DNA from: an uncultured Rikenellaceae bacterium | Lineage (GTDB): Bacteria > Bacteroidota > Bacteroidia > Bacteroidales > Rikenellaceae | NCBI GenBank assembly: GCA_947037995.1 | Contig: CAMQUV010000012.1 | Span: 1-11,319 of the forward strand | Reading direction: 5' to 3' | DNA: 11,319 nt | In this document: in pieces, positions 1 through 7,206 of the stretch | How the letters are laid out: each line of letters opens with the position of its first letter | Position numbering within the stretch: the first letter of the stretch is position 1 | Position numbers and translations under genes: made by a program | The notes under the pieces: model-generated | What the model was told of the DNA's origin: nothing | Seen by the model: only the letters and a program-made list of their open reading frames with translations | Databases searched by the model: none

Positions 1-129
1 ACTGATGCAAATCAAAGATTCGCAATTAGCATTATGTTGTTTTGGGTGGCGGTTTGGTCGCGTTAGGTTGATAATTGCCAGTTATTTAGTTTTGGTTGGT
101 GTGAGTGAAAGCCTGTGCTTATTCCGGTT

Positions 130-144
130 ACCCCCCGAAGGGTT
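130..144. other. Short hairpin just beyond the mqnC 3' end
   Basis: ACCC (130-133) can pair with GGGT (140-143). Read on the minus strand, the direction of mqnC transcription, the core is CCC-TTCG-GGG, a C(UUCG)G tetraloop, which is a very stable RNA loop type. The stem is only 3-4 bp. On the minus strand no U-run follows. On the plus strand a T-rich run (150-156) follows, but 7 nt away. It could help end or protect the mqnC mRNA, but it is too weak to call an intrinsic terminator. Confidence 0.25.
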
Positions 145-157
145 GCGAATATTTTTC

Positions 158-1255
158 TTAGTCTAGAATTTCGTATGCTTGATTCCTTCTGTGAGGTATG
201 AAACCTGCTGTTTTGATTGCTTCTTGCATATTTTCGGCAGAGAGCAGTTTGTTTTGCGCTCCGGCAGAGCTGACTACATTTTCCTCAATCATAATTGAGC
301 CCATATCGTTCGCCCCAGCGTGCAGCGCCATCATTCCAGCATCGACCCCCATAGTTAGCCACGAGGCCTGTATGTTTTCTATATTATTGAGCACAATTCT
401 CGATATGGCAATCAATCTAAGGTATTCGCTAGTATTATTTTCTGCGCGAACTCCCTCTTGTTCTAGCCTGGTGCCTTTGCTTTGAAAAGCCCACGGAATA
501 AATGCTTTAAATCCGATCGTGCCCTTCGGTTTTCGTGCCTGAAGGTCACGGATTTGGATAAGGTGTTCTATTCGTTCTTGGTCTGTTTCAACGTGTCCGT
601 ACATCATTGTAGCAGAGGTTAGTAGTCCCATTTTGTGAGCTTCGTGCATTATGCTTAGCCATCTTTGTGACGAACATTTTGCTGGAGCGATTATTTTCCT
701 TACTCTTTCGTTTAGGATTTCGGCGCCTGCTCCGGGTAGTGATTCGAGCCCTGCTTTGACAAGTCGTTGTAGTGCCGTTTTGTCATCAATTCCAGCTTTG
801 TCTGCTAGGTAAGCAACTTCGGGTGCTCCGAGCGAGTGTAATTTTATTGTTGGGTAGAGAGTTTTAAGTTCGGCAAACAATTTTTCATACCATTCTAGTC
901 CGAGTTCTGGGTTCATTCCGCCTTGTAAAAGTAGTTGGTCGCCTCCTAGTTTTTGGGTGAGTTCGATTTTATTCTTATACTCTTCGATTGAGGTGATATA
1001 TGCGAGTTCTTTTTGGTGTGGTTTGCAGTGAAAATTGCAGAATTTGCACCCCGTTGCGCAGACGTTAGTGATATTCACATTTCTATCAATTTGCCATGTG
1101 GCAATATTGCCTGGGTGTAGTTTGTTTTTTAGCTCGTTAGCAACAGCCATTAATTCCCCTAAATCGGCTTGTTGATAGATAGTTAGGGCCTCTTCTGTGG
1201 TTATATTTGCGCCCCTTCTAGCGGCATCAAAAATTTTATTAGTTTTTTCTCTCAT
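158..1255 (-). CDS. mqnC: Cyclic dehypoxanthinyl futalosine synthase (radical SAM), menaquinone synthesis
   Basis: Radical SAM enzyme that cyclises dehypoxanthine futalosine in the futalosine pathway to menaquinone; cytoplasmic, with a [4Fe-4S] cluster. Numbered from the ATG at 1255 (365 aa), the CxxxCxxC cluster motif is C66, C70 and C73, in the context NVCATGCKFCNF. Features typical of MqnC rather than its paralogue MqnE follow: LLLQGGMNP, GAGAEIL, TSATMMYGHVET, FIPWAFQ, IQASWLTMG and GANDMGSIMIEENVVSSAG. A GTG at 1273 in the same frame would add six residues (MLFCAI), but I prefer the ATG because the added residues are not family-like and a promoter-like box lies between the two starts. 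Length fits the family. It is divergent from purH and no other menaquinone gene is in the window. The family call is secure; MqnC rather than MqnE rests on motifs recalled from memory. Confidence 0.9.
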   Translation of the reverse strand: MREKTNKIFDAARRGANITTEEALTIYQQADLGELMAVANELKNKLHPGNIATWQIDRNVNITNVCATGCKFCNFHCKPHQKELAYITSIEEYKNKIELTQKLGGDQLLLQGGMNPELGLEWYEKLFAELKTLYPTIKLHSLGAPEVAYLADKAGIDDKTALQRLVKAGLESLPGAGAEILNERVRKIIAPAKCSSQRWLSIMHEAHKMGLLTSATMMYGHVETDQERIEHLIQIRDLQARKPKGTIGFKAFIPWAFQSKGTRLEQEGVRAENNTSEYLRLIAISRIVLNNIENIQASWLTMGVDAGMMALHAGANDMGSIMIEENVVSSAGAQNKLLSAENMQEAIKTAGFIPHRRNQAYEILD

Positions 1256-1262
1256 AATAGCG

Positions 1263-1270
1263 CAAAATAA
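1263..1270 (-). promoter_or_regulatory. Possible -7 box for mqnC
   Basis: On the minus strand this reads TTATTTTG, seven of eight matches to the Bacteroidota -7 consensus TAnnTTTG. A TTGTG lies about 22 nt upstream (1293-1297) and could serve as a weak -33 element. The start site would fall about 0-3 nt before the ATG at 1255, giving a nearly leaderless mRNA. A weaker alternative, TAATTTTA, lies at 1307-1314. Inference from consensus only. Confidence 0.3.
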
Positions 1271-1282
1271 CACATTTTTTCT

Positions 1283-1290
1283 TAACTTTG
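1283..1290 (+). promoter_or_regulatory. Bacteroidota-type -7 promoter box for purH
   Basis: TAACTTTG is a perfect match to the TAnnTTTG box used by the primary sigma factor of Bacteroidota, and it is followed by CA as in many promoters of the group. I see no clear TTTG -33 element about 20 nt upstream. Transcription would begin near 1296, leaving a leader of about 25 nt before the purH start at 1321. It is the only perfect match I noticed in the intergenic parts of the window, so it may drive the whole plus-strand series. Confidence 0.6.
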
Positions 1291-1320
1291 CACAACATAA
1301 TCAACTAAAAATTAAAACAC

Positions 1321-2841
1321 GTGAAAAAAATAAACAGCGCACTTATTTCAGTTTTCTACAAAGACGGGCTCGACAAGATTGTTAAAACTCTTGACAGCCA
1401 CGGAGTTACAATATATTCTACCGGCGGAACTCAAGACTTTATCGAAAGCCTTGGTGTTAAAGCCCACGCAGTCGAAGACCTTACACTTTACCCATCTATA
1501 CTTGGCGGAAGAGTCAAAACACTTCACCCTAAAGTCTTTGGAGGAATCCTCGCAAAACGTGACGACCAAACACATAACCAACACCTCGAAAAATACCAAA
1601 TACCCCAAATCGACCTCGTTATTGTTGACCTTTATCCGTTCGAACAAACACTCGATAGCGGTGCTCCGCACACAGATATTATCGAGAAAATCGATATAGG
1701 TGGTATCTCCCTCATCCGGGCGGCTGCCAAAAATTATAACGATGTAGCAATCGTTCCCTCTGTTAAACAATATAGCTACATACTCGACCTGCTCGAAAAA
1801 CAAAACTGCCAAACTTCTCTCGAACAACGTAGATACCTCGCAGCACAAGCATTTAACACTTCGTCACACTACGATACTGCTATATTTAACTACTTTAATG
1901 TTGAGGAAAATATACCCGTGCTCAAACAATCGTTTGATAATGTTACGCCACTTAGATACGGCGAAAATCCACACCAAGAAGCTGCCTTTGTTGGCAATAT
2001 GGAGGATTGCTTTGTAAAACTACACGGTAAAGAAATCTCGTATAATAACCTACTCGATATCGACGCGGCTCTCGCGCTTATCGAAGAATTCCAAGAACCT
2101 ACATTCGCTGTTCTTAAACATAATAATGCCTGCGGTGTTGCTTCGCGAACTAACCTACTTGACGCGTGGAATGATGCACTGCAAGCTGACCCTGTCTCGG
2201 CTTTCGGTGGAGTGCTTGTCGCAAATAGAGAAATTGATGAGCAAACTGCACTCAAAATAAATGAAATATTCTTCGAAGTTATTCTCGCACCTAAATTCTC
2301 TGATGAGGCTATGGCTGTGCTGCAAACCAAAAAGAATAGAATTATCCTTCAAACTAAACCGTTTACAAGAAAACCAAAATCAGTTAGAACGGTGCTTGGC
2401 GGAATCGCTGTGCAACAAATTGATGATAAAGTTGGTGGGATTGATACAGAACTCAAAAACGCTACTAAAAAAATTGCCGATAAACAACAACTCGAAGACC
2501 TTATGTTCGCTAACAAAATTGTGAAACATAGCAAGTCTAACGCGATTGTACTTGTTAAAAATAAACAAATGGTGGCTAGCGGAATCGGACAAACTTCTAG
2601 AGTTGATGCGCTTATGCAAGCTATCTCGAAAGCAAAATCATTCGAATTCCAACTCAAAGGAGCTGTTATGGCTTCGGACGCGTTCTTCCCGTTTGCTGAT
2701 TGTGTCGAAATTGCTCATAACGAAGGAATTAATGCGATTGTTCAACCTGGCGGCTCGATGAGAGATGCCGATACGGTTGAGTTCTGCGATAAACATAATA
2801 TCGCAATGGTAATGACGCAAATGAGACACTTTAAACACTAA
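1321..2841 (+). CDS. purH: Bifunctional AICAR transformylase / IMP cyclohydrolase
   Basis: Catalyses the last two steps of de novo purine synthesis: AICAR plus 10-formyl-THF to FAICAR, then ring closure to IMP. The 506-aa length is normal. The N-terminal cyclohydrolase (MGS-like) domain covers about residues 1-190, with GGRVKTLHPKVFGG containing K66 and GGISLIRAAAKNYNDV containing K137. The C-terminal transformylase domain has LKHNNACGVA with the catalytic pair K266-H267; these numbers happen to match those of the human enzyme. It ends with PGGSMRDADTVEFCDKHNI and TQMRHFKH, conserved at the family's C-terminus. The start is GTG at 1321, and the residues that follow (MKKINSALISVFYKDGL) align with the usual N-terminus. 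It is 60 nt upstream of mreB with no terminator seen, so co-transcription is likely. Its coding strand is unusually C-rich, G-poor and rich in TCGA compared with its neighbours. Confidence 0.97.
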   Translation: MKKINSALISVFYKDGLDKIVKTLDSHGVTIYSTGGTQDFIESLGVKAHAVEDLTLYPSILGGRVKTLHPKVFGGILAKRDDQTHNQHLEKYQIPQIDLVIVDLYPFEQTLDSGAPHTDIIEKIDIGGISLIRAAAKNYNDVAIVPSVKQYSYILDLLEKQNCQTSLEQRRYLAAQAFNTSSHYDTAIFNYFNVEENIPVLKQSFDNVTPLRYGENPHQEAAFVGNMEDCFVKLHGKEISYNNLLDIDAALALIEEFQEPTFAVLKHNNACGVASRTNLLDAWNDALQADPVSAFGGVLVANREIDEQTALKINEIFFEVILAPKFSDEAMAVLQTKKNRIILQTKPFTRKPKSVRTVLGGIAVQQIDDKVGGIDTELKNATKKIADKQQLEDLMFANKIVKHSKSNAIVLVKNKQMVASGIGQTSRVDALMQAISKAKSFEFQLKGAVMASDAFFPFADCVEIAHNEGINAIVQPGGSMRDADTVEFCDKHNIAMVMTQMRHFKH

Positions 2842-2901
2842 GTGAGATAGAACCTTAACTCAATATTATAGTAAAAATAACATATAAAATATCTAAACGA
2901 A

Positions 2902-3924
2902 ATGGGACTATTCTCAATGCTATCACAAGAGCTAGCAATGGATTTGGGGACTGCAAATACTCTTATCATTTATAACGATAAAATCGTTGTCGATGAACCA
3001 TCTATCGTCGCTGTTAATGCGCATACTGGCAAAATCGAAGCTATTGGTACCAAAGCGCAAGAAATGCACGGACGTACTCACCAACATATCAAAACTATTA
3101 GACCTCTGCGAGATGGCGTTATTGCTGACTTCGAAGCAGCCGAAATGATGATTCGAGGGATGATTAAAATGATTAAATCTAGAAACCAAATGTTCGCACC
3201 ATCACTCAAAATGGTTATTTGTATCCCTTCGGGCTCTACAAACGTTGAAGTGAAAGCCGTCAGAGACTCTGCCGAACACGCAGGTGGACGTGAAGTATTT
3301 ATGATTTATGAACCAATGGCTGCCGCTCTCGGTATTGGACTCGATGTCGAAGCGCCAGAAGGTAATATGGTTATCGATATCGGTGGGGGAACTTCTGAAG
3401 TTGCTGTTATCTCGCTTGGAGGTATCGTGTGTAACGAATCTATTAATATTGCGGGGGACGTCTTTACTGAGGATATCCAAACCTATATGAAATCACAACA
3501 TAATATTAATATCGGCGAAAGAACTGCCGAAGATATCAAAATATCTGTTGGTGCTGCTGTGGATACACTCGAAAACCCACCAGAAGATATGGTAGTTAGT
3601 GGACCTAATATTATTACGGCCCTGCCACTTAATATCGCTGTGTCGTATAAAGAGATTTTTCAAGCACTTGACCAATCACTTTCTAAAATTGATGCTGCGA
3701 TTCTTAAAGTACTTGCCAAAATTCCACCAGAACTTTACTCTGATATCGTGCGTAATGGAATTTACCTCGCAGGTGGCGGCGCGCTACTCAGGGGGCTCGA
3801 CAAAAGATTTGAACAACGAACTAGAATACCGTTCCATATTGCCGAAGACCCGCTTAGAGCTGTGGCTAGAGGTACGGGACGTGCTCTCAAAAATAGTGAT
3901 AAATTCTCGTTCCTAATGAGATAG
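2902..3924 (+). CDS. mreB: Rod shape-determining protein MreB (bacterial actin)
   Basis: Actin-like ATPase that polymerises on the inner face of the cytoplasmic membrane and positions the elongation machinery. At 340 aa it has the usual length. The actin-fold motifs are present: phosphate-1 DLGTANTL near residues 15-22, phosphate-2 DIGGGTSE beginning at D159, and the adenosine motif AGGGALLRG at about 290-298. Between them lie PLRDGVIADF, CIPSGSTNVE and HAGGREVFMIYEPMAAALGIG, all typical of MreB. The short N-terminus MGLFSMLSQ before the first motif could act as a membrane-contact segment. The ATG at 2902 gives the family's normal N-terminus. It follows purH by 60 nt without a visible promoter or terminator, and is followed by a 110-nt gap with a hairpin before mreC. 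The MreB call is secure. Confidence 0.98.
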   Translation: MGLFSMLSQELAMDLGTANTLIIYNDKIVVDEPSIVAVNAHTGKIEAIGTKAQEMHGRTHQHIKTIRPLRDGVIADFEAAEMMIRGMIKMIKSRNQMFAPSLKMVICIPSGSTNVEVKAVRDSAEHAGGREVFMIYEPMAAALGIGLDVEAPEGNMVIDIGGGTSEVAVISLGGIVCNESINIAGDVFTEDIQTYMKSQHNINIGERTAEDIKISVGAAVDTLENPPEDMVVSGPNIITALPLNIAVSYKEIFQALDQSLSKIDAAILKVLAKIPPELYSDIVRNGIYLAGGGALLRGLDKRFEQRTRIPFHIAEDPLRAVARGTGRALKNSDKFSFLMR

Positions 3925-3972
3925 TTTTGTTGTTTTATTGTTGAATCAATGAATAATGAAATTTAAGTTAGT

Positions 3973-4007
3973 GCAGTCCTGTTTTTCTTGACTGCCTAAA
4001 TATTTTT
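3973..4007 (+). terminator. Hairpin with downstream T-run between mreB and mreC
   Basis: GCAGTC (3973-3978) and GACTGC (3990-3995) form a perfect 6-bp stem around an 11-nt, T-rich loop. The sequence CTAAATA and then five Ts (4003-4007) follow. The 7-nt distance from stem to T-run and the short stem make this a weak intrinsic terminator at best. It is better viewed as a possible attenuator or mRNA-processing or stability element that would let mreB be expressed more strongly than mreCD. TATTTTTA (4001-4008) is also one mismatch from the -7 box TAnnTTTG, so an internal promoter for mreC is an alternative reading. Confidence 0.35.
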
Positions 4008-4034
4008 AACGAATTGAAATGCTAAATTAGAGCA

Positions 4035-4856
4035 ATGCTCAAACTCATACTTCTTCTAAAAAAAATCCATTTTGTGCTACTGTTTCTAATCCTAGAAGCG
4101 GTAGCGCTCTATACCTACCTTACAAAAGATGAGTATCACGCTGCTGAAACGATGGCATATACTGCCAAAGCTTCAACTTTTGTTGATTCTAAAATATCTA
4201 ATGTCTATAACTATTTTCAACTCAGAACGCAAAACGATATTCTTAGAGATGAAAATGCCGCACTTTATTCTCAACTACTTAGCAAATTTGATTTCGTTAC
4301 AGACTCAACGATTCAAACACTTGCCCCTGATGTGATTGTGCTGCAGGTGGTGAAAAATTCGTTCACCAAACAGCAAAATTATATCACCCTGAGTGGTGGG
4401 AAAAACCAAGGTGTAGTAAAAGATATGGCCTTGTTTAATGGACACGGTATTGTGGGATATGTGCTGAGTGTGTCGGACAACTTTGCTGTCGCTACGTCCG
4501 TGCTTAATACGGTGAACTTTAATACCAGCGGAAAACTTAAAGGTACAGAATATACCGGCTCGATTTCGTGGGATGGTAATAGCTTTAGAACACTAAAACT
4601 TACCAAAATGTCTAAGTATGCTAACCTGAAAAACGGAGATACTATACTTACAACGCAATATTCTAATATCTTCCCGGCTAATATGCCAATTGGAACCGTT
4701 CACTCTATTAAACCTCGTGAGAGTGTGTTTGTAGAGGCTTGTGTAGACTTGTTCTCAGACCTCTCGGCGGTGAGATATGTGTATGCCGTGAGCCTTCAAA
4801 AACGAAAAGAACGCGAACTTCTGGAAGAAAAAGTTATTGAACAAGAATTGAAATAA
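4035..4856 (+). CDS. mreC: Rod shape-determining protein MreC
   Basis: Bitopic inner-membrane protein whose periplasmic part assembles and, in better studied species, helps activate the PBP2-RodA pair. The 273-aa protein begins with a short basic cytoplasmic end (MLKLILLLKK) and one membrane helix at about residues 11-29. A predicted coiled-coil segment (about 57-85, containing QLRTQNDILRDENAALYSQL) comes next, and then the beta-rich MreC domain with VVKNSFTKQQNYITLSGG, KDMALFNGHGIVGYV and the PIGTV segment near the end. The C-terminus is a charged tail rich in Lys and Glu. MreC sequences diverge strongly, so the assignment rests on topology plus position between mreB and mreD. The stop is 1 nt before the mreD ATG, indicating translational coupling. 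Confidence 0.93.
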   Translation: MLKLILLLKKIHFVLLFLILEAVALYTYLTKDEYHAAETMAYTAKASTFVDSKISNVYNYFQLRTQNDILRDENAALYSQLLSKFDFVTDSTIQTLAPDVIVLQVVKNSFTKQQNYITLSGGKNQGVVKDMALFNGHGIVGYVLSVSDNFAVATSVLNTVNFNTSGKLKGTEYTGSISWDGNSFRTLKLTKMSKYANLKNGDTILTTQYSNIFPANMPIGTVHSIKPRESVFVEACVDLFSDLSAVRYVYAVSLQKRKERELLEEKVIEQELK

Positions 4857-4857
4857 T

Positions 4858-5373
4858 ATGCCTAAAATATTTACATATATAACTACTTTTTTGGTGCTTG
4901 CTTTGCTCCAAATATTCGTAATATCACACCTTGAGCTTAATCAATATCTCAATGTGTATATATATATTATGATTGTTGTTGTTGCTGATATGCAAATCAA
5001 AGGGTATGCACTGCTACTACTTGCATTTTCACTTGGTGTTATTGCCGATGCTATCGAGGGAAGCCCAGGGCTACTTACTAGCACTATGACATTTATGGCG
5101 TTTTGTAGACCTCAAGTGCTAAGGTGGATTGCCTCTCGTGAGATTTCTGATAATGGGGGAACACCTACATCATCGCGATTGGGACTATCTCGGTTTTTAT
5201 CATACGTAGTAACAATGGTGACACTGTGGGCAATACCGTTTTTCATACTCGAAACAGCCGGAGTGGCTAATACTTTTATCACGATACTAAGGATTGTGCT
5301 GAGCGTAGTGGTTACCTCCGTACTAATCTATTTCTTGCAATTACCACTTAATCGTAACCGCTATGATGTCTAA
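4858..5373 (+). CDS. mreD: Rod shape-determining protein MreD
   Basis: Small integral inner-membrane partner of MreC in the elongasome; its biochemical role is not well defined in any species. The 171-aa protein is mostly hydrophobic, with about five membrane segments. The first runs over residues 5-23, and later ones include LLLLAFSLGVIADAI and the C-terminal IVLSVVVTSVLIYFL. The motif around GVIADAIEGSPGLLTS resembles the MreD signature (Gly, Asp and the Pro-Gly after the second helix pair), and ARPQVLRW-like FCRPQVLRW follows. The start lies 1 nt after the mreC stop, and the last 11 nt overlap the start of mrdA in another frame. Sequence alone would be weak evidence, but hydrophobic profile, size and gene order together make the call firm. 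Confidence 0.92.
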   Translation: MPKIFTYITTFLVLALLQIFVISHLELNQYLNVYIYIMIVVVADMQIKGYALLLLAFSLGVIADAIEGSPGLLTSTMTFMAFCRPQVLRWIASREISDNGGTPTSSRLGLSRFLSYVVTMVTLWAIPFFILETAGVANTFITILRIVLSVVVTSVLIYFLQLPLNRNRYDV

Positions 5374-7198
5374 TAACAACGGATGGGACAGACATCGTAT
5401 TATGCTTGTCTGCCTTATTATAGCTGCACTTACGCTACTCTCGGGGCTCTTTTTTATTCAAGTCATTGATAGTAACTATACGATACTAGCTCGTAATAAC
5501 ACCTTACGTAACCAAGTGCAATTTCCGCCGCGTGGGGAGGTCTATGACCGCAATGGTGAATTTCTTGTGCAGAGTAAAGATAGCTATGATTTGATGGTTA
5601 TACCGCGTGATGTTGAGGAGTTCGATACACTCGAACTTGCCAAGTTACTTGATGTTTCTATCGAGAAATTCCATAAAGAATTTAAAAAAGCGAGTAGGTA
5701 CTCTAAGCGTAAACCTTCGACACTGTTCAAACAGTTGCCCAAGGAGGTGAAGTTTATGCTGGATGAAAAAAGACTAAAAGGATTCTATACGGTTTATAGA
5801 ACCGAGAGAACGTATCCTCGACAAATAGCTGGCAACCTTCTGGGATATGTTGGTGAGGTTAACAATCGTATTATCGAAAGAGATAAATATTATAAAAGCG
5901 GCGATTATGTGGGGATGAGTGGGCTTGAACAGGCTTATGAAAAACAGCTGAGAGGAGAAAAAGGTGTGGCGGTCGAAATGGTCGATGCCTTTGGTCTGCC
6001 GCAGGGCTCCTATTCGGATGGGATTTATGATACTGTGGCTGTGCCGGGCAAAGCTATCGTTTCTACGCTCGATGCCTCGCTCCAAGAACTTGCTGAACAT
6101 TTGATGGAAGGCAAAATTGGAAGCTGTGTGGCAATTGAGCCGTCTACGGGCGAAATTTTGGTGATGGCTAATTCTCCGACCTATAATCCGGAGCTTCTTA
6201 TCGGAAGACAACGTGGAAATAATTATGCCAAAATGGCGAATGATAATACAAGGCCGCTATTCAATCGTGCTGTGAAATCACGATACCCACCGGGCTCAAC
6301 ATTCAAAATAGTTAATGGACTGATTGGGATGCAAGAAGGTGTAAGTAGTTTTTCGGACGAATACGCTTGTCACGGTAAATATCCGTTTGGTCGTGGAGTT
6401 AAGTGCCACGGACATAGGTCGCCGGTCAATATGATTGAGGCGACGCAGACATCGTGTAATGCCTATTTTTGTTATGTGACACGTGCGATACTTAGTAACC
6501 CAAAATACGATAAAATACAAACTAGTTTTGATGTGTGGAGAGAATATGTGCAGAGTTTTGGCTTTGGACGTAAACTGGGCTCGGATTTCCTTGGTGAGAA
6601 CTCGGGATATGTCCCTACGTCTGAATTTTATGATAAAATGTATGGTGGAAGATGGAATCCACTAACGGTTATTTCGCTATCTATTGGGCAGGGAGAGCTC
6701 GGAACAACGCCACTACAAATGGCAAACCTTGCGGCTATTGTTGCTAATAGGGGGTATTATCATATACCTCACGTGGTGAAAAGCATTGAGGGGCAAGACT
6801 CTCTCGAGAGTAAATTTTACGAGAAACAGTACACAATGGTGGATGTGAAACACTTTGACCCAATTGTTGAAGGGATGTTTAGAGCTGTGAGCCTGCCAGG
6901 AGGAACTGCCCAAGGGGCAAAGTTGCCAGGGATTGAAGTATGTGGTAAAACAGGAACGGCCGAAAACTCATACGCTGACCACTCTATATTTATATGCTTC
7001 GCACCTCGTGAGAATCCTAAGATAGCTATGGCAGTATATATCGAACACGGTCGATTTGGGGCATCTACGGCAGTGCCGATTGCATCGCTCTTGTTGGAGC
7101 AGTACCTAACGGGTGAAATTAAAAGACCTTGGATGATTGATTTTATTAAGAATAAAAAAATCGATTATCATATGTATGAAAAGAAAGACAAAAAGTAA
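5363..7198 (+). CDS. mrdA: Penicillin-binding protein 2, elongasome transpeptidase
   Basis: Class B PBP that cross-links new side-wall peptidoglycan in the periplasm as partner of RodA. The protein is 611 aa, with a short cytoplasmic end, a membrane anchor at about 13-32 and the dimerisation (pedestal) domain starting with PPRGEVYDRNGEFL at 55-68. The transpeptidase domain has all three active-site motifs: S312-T-F-K315 (preceded by PPG), S364-C-N366, and K529-T-G-T532. GMSGLEQAYEKQLRGE is typical of the PBP2/PBP3 linker. C336, C348, C365 and C370, with H337, H349 and H351, cluster around the second motif. The C-terminus is a Lys-rich tail. The ATG at 5363 overlaps mreD by 11 nt; the next ATG, at 5366, is equally possible. 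rodA follows after 8 nt, as expected for a cognate pair. Confidence 0.96.
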   Translation: MMSNNNGWDRHRIMLVCLIIAALTLLSGLFFIQVIDSNYTILARNNTLRNQVQFPPRGEVYDRNGEFLVQSKDSYDLMVIPRDVEEFDTLELAKLLDVSIEKFHKEFKKASRYSKRKPSTLFKQLPKEVKFMLDEKRLKGFYTVYRTERTYPRQIAGNLLGYVGEVNNRIIERDKYYKSGDYVGMSGLEQAYEKQLRGEKGVAVEMVDAFGLPQGSYSDGIYDTVAVPGKAIVSTLDASLQELAEHLMEGKIGSCVAIEPSTGEILVMANSPTYNPELLIGRQRGNNYAKMANDNTRPLFNRAVKSRYPPGSTFKIVNGLIGMQEGVSSFSDEYACHGKYPFGRGVKCHGHRSPVNMIEATQTSCNAYFCYVTRAILSNPKYDKIQTSFDVWREYVQSFGFGRKLGSDFLGENSGYVPTSEFYDKMYGGRWNPLTVISLSIGQGELGTTPLQMANLAAIVANRGYYHIPHVVKSIEGQDSLESKFYEKQYTMVDVKHFDPIVEGMFRAVSLPGGTAQGAKLPGIEVCGKTGTAENSYADHSIFICFAPRENPKIAMAVYIEHGRFGASTAVPIASLLLEQYLTGEIKRPWMIDFIKNKKIDYHMYEKKDKK

Positions 7199-7206
7199 TT
7201 AGATAA

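Noticed and set aside
1..66. Plus-strand frame open from base 1 to a TAG at 64, possible C-terminus of an upstream gene
   Set aside because: Only 21 codons are visible and nothing in them is recognisable. It cannot be told from chance.
130..156. Intrinsic terminator between mqnC and the left edge
   Set aside because: The stem is 3-4 bp. There is no U-run on the mqnC side, and the T-run on the other strand is 7 nt from the stem. Kept only as a weak hairpin.
5..166. Plus-strand open frame of 53 codons (ATG at 5, stop TAG at 164) at the left edge
   Set aside because: The protein is rich in Cys, Trp and Leu with no recognisable pattern, overlaps the mqnC 3' end in convergent direction, and has no promoter or leader visible in the window. 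It is most likely a chance frame in G/T-rich DNA.
198..485. Plus-strand frame of 95 codons antisense to mqnC
   Set aside because: It lies entirely opposite a clear gene with conserved motifs; its Ser/Ala/Ile-rich protein is what the complement of mqnC would give.
1348..1848. Minus-strand frame of 166 codons opposite purH
   Set aside because: It is long, but purH in the other strand carries all catalytic motifs. The frame stays open because purH is C-rich and G-poor, which lowers stop codons in the complement.
3937..3950. ATTG-TTGAAT-CAAT inverted repeat after mreB
   Set aside because: The 4-bp A/T-rich arms are expected by chance in such sequence and no function follows from them.
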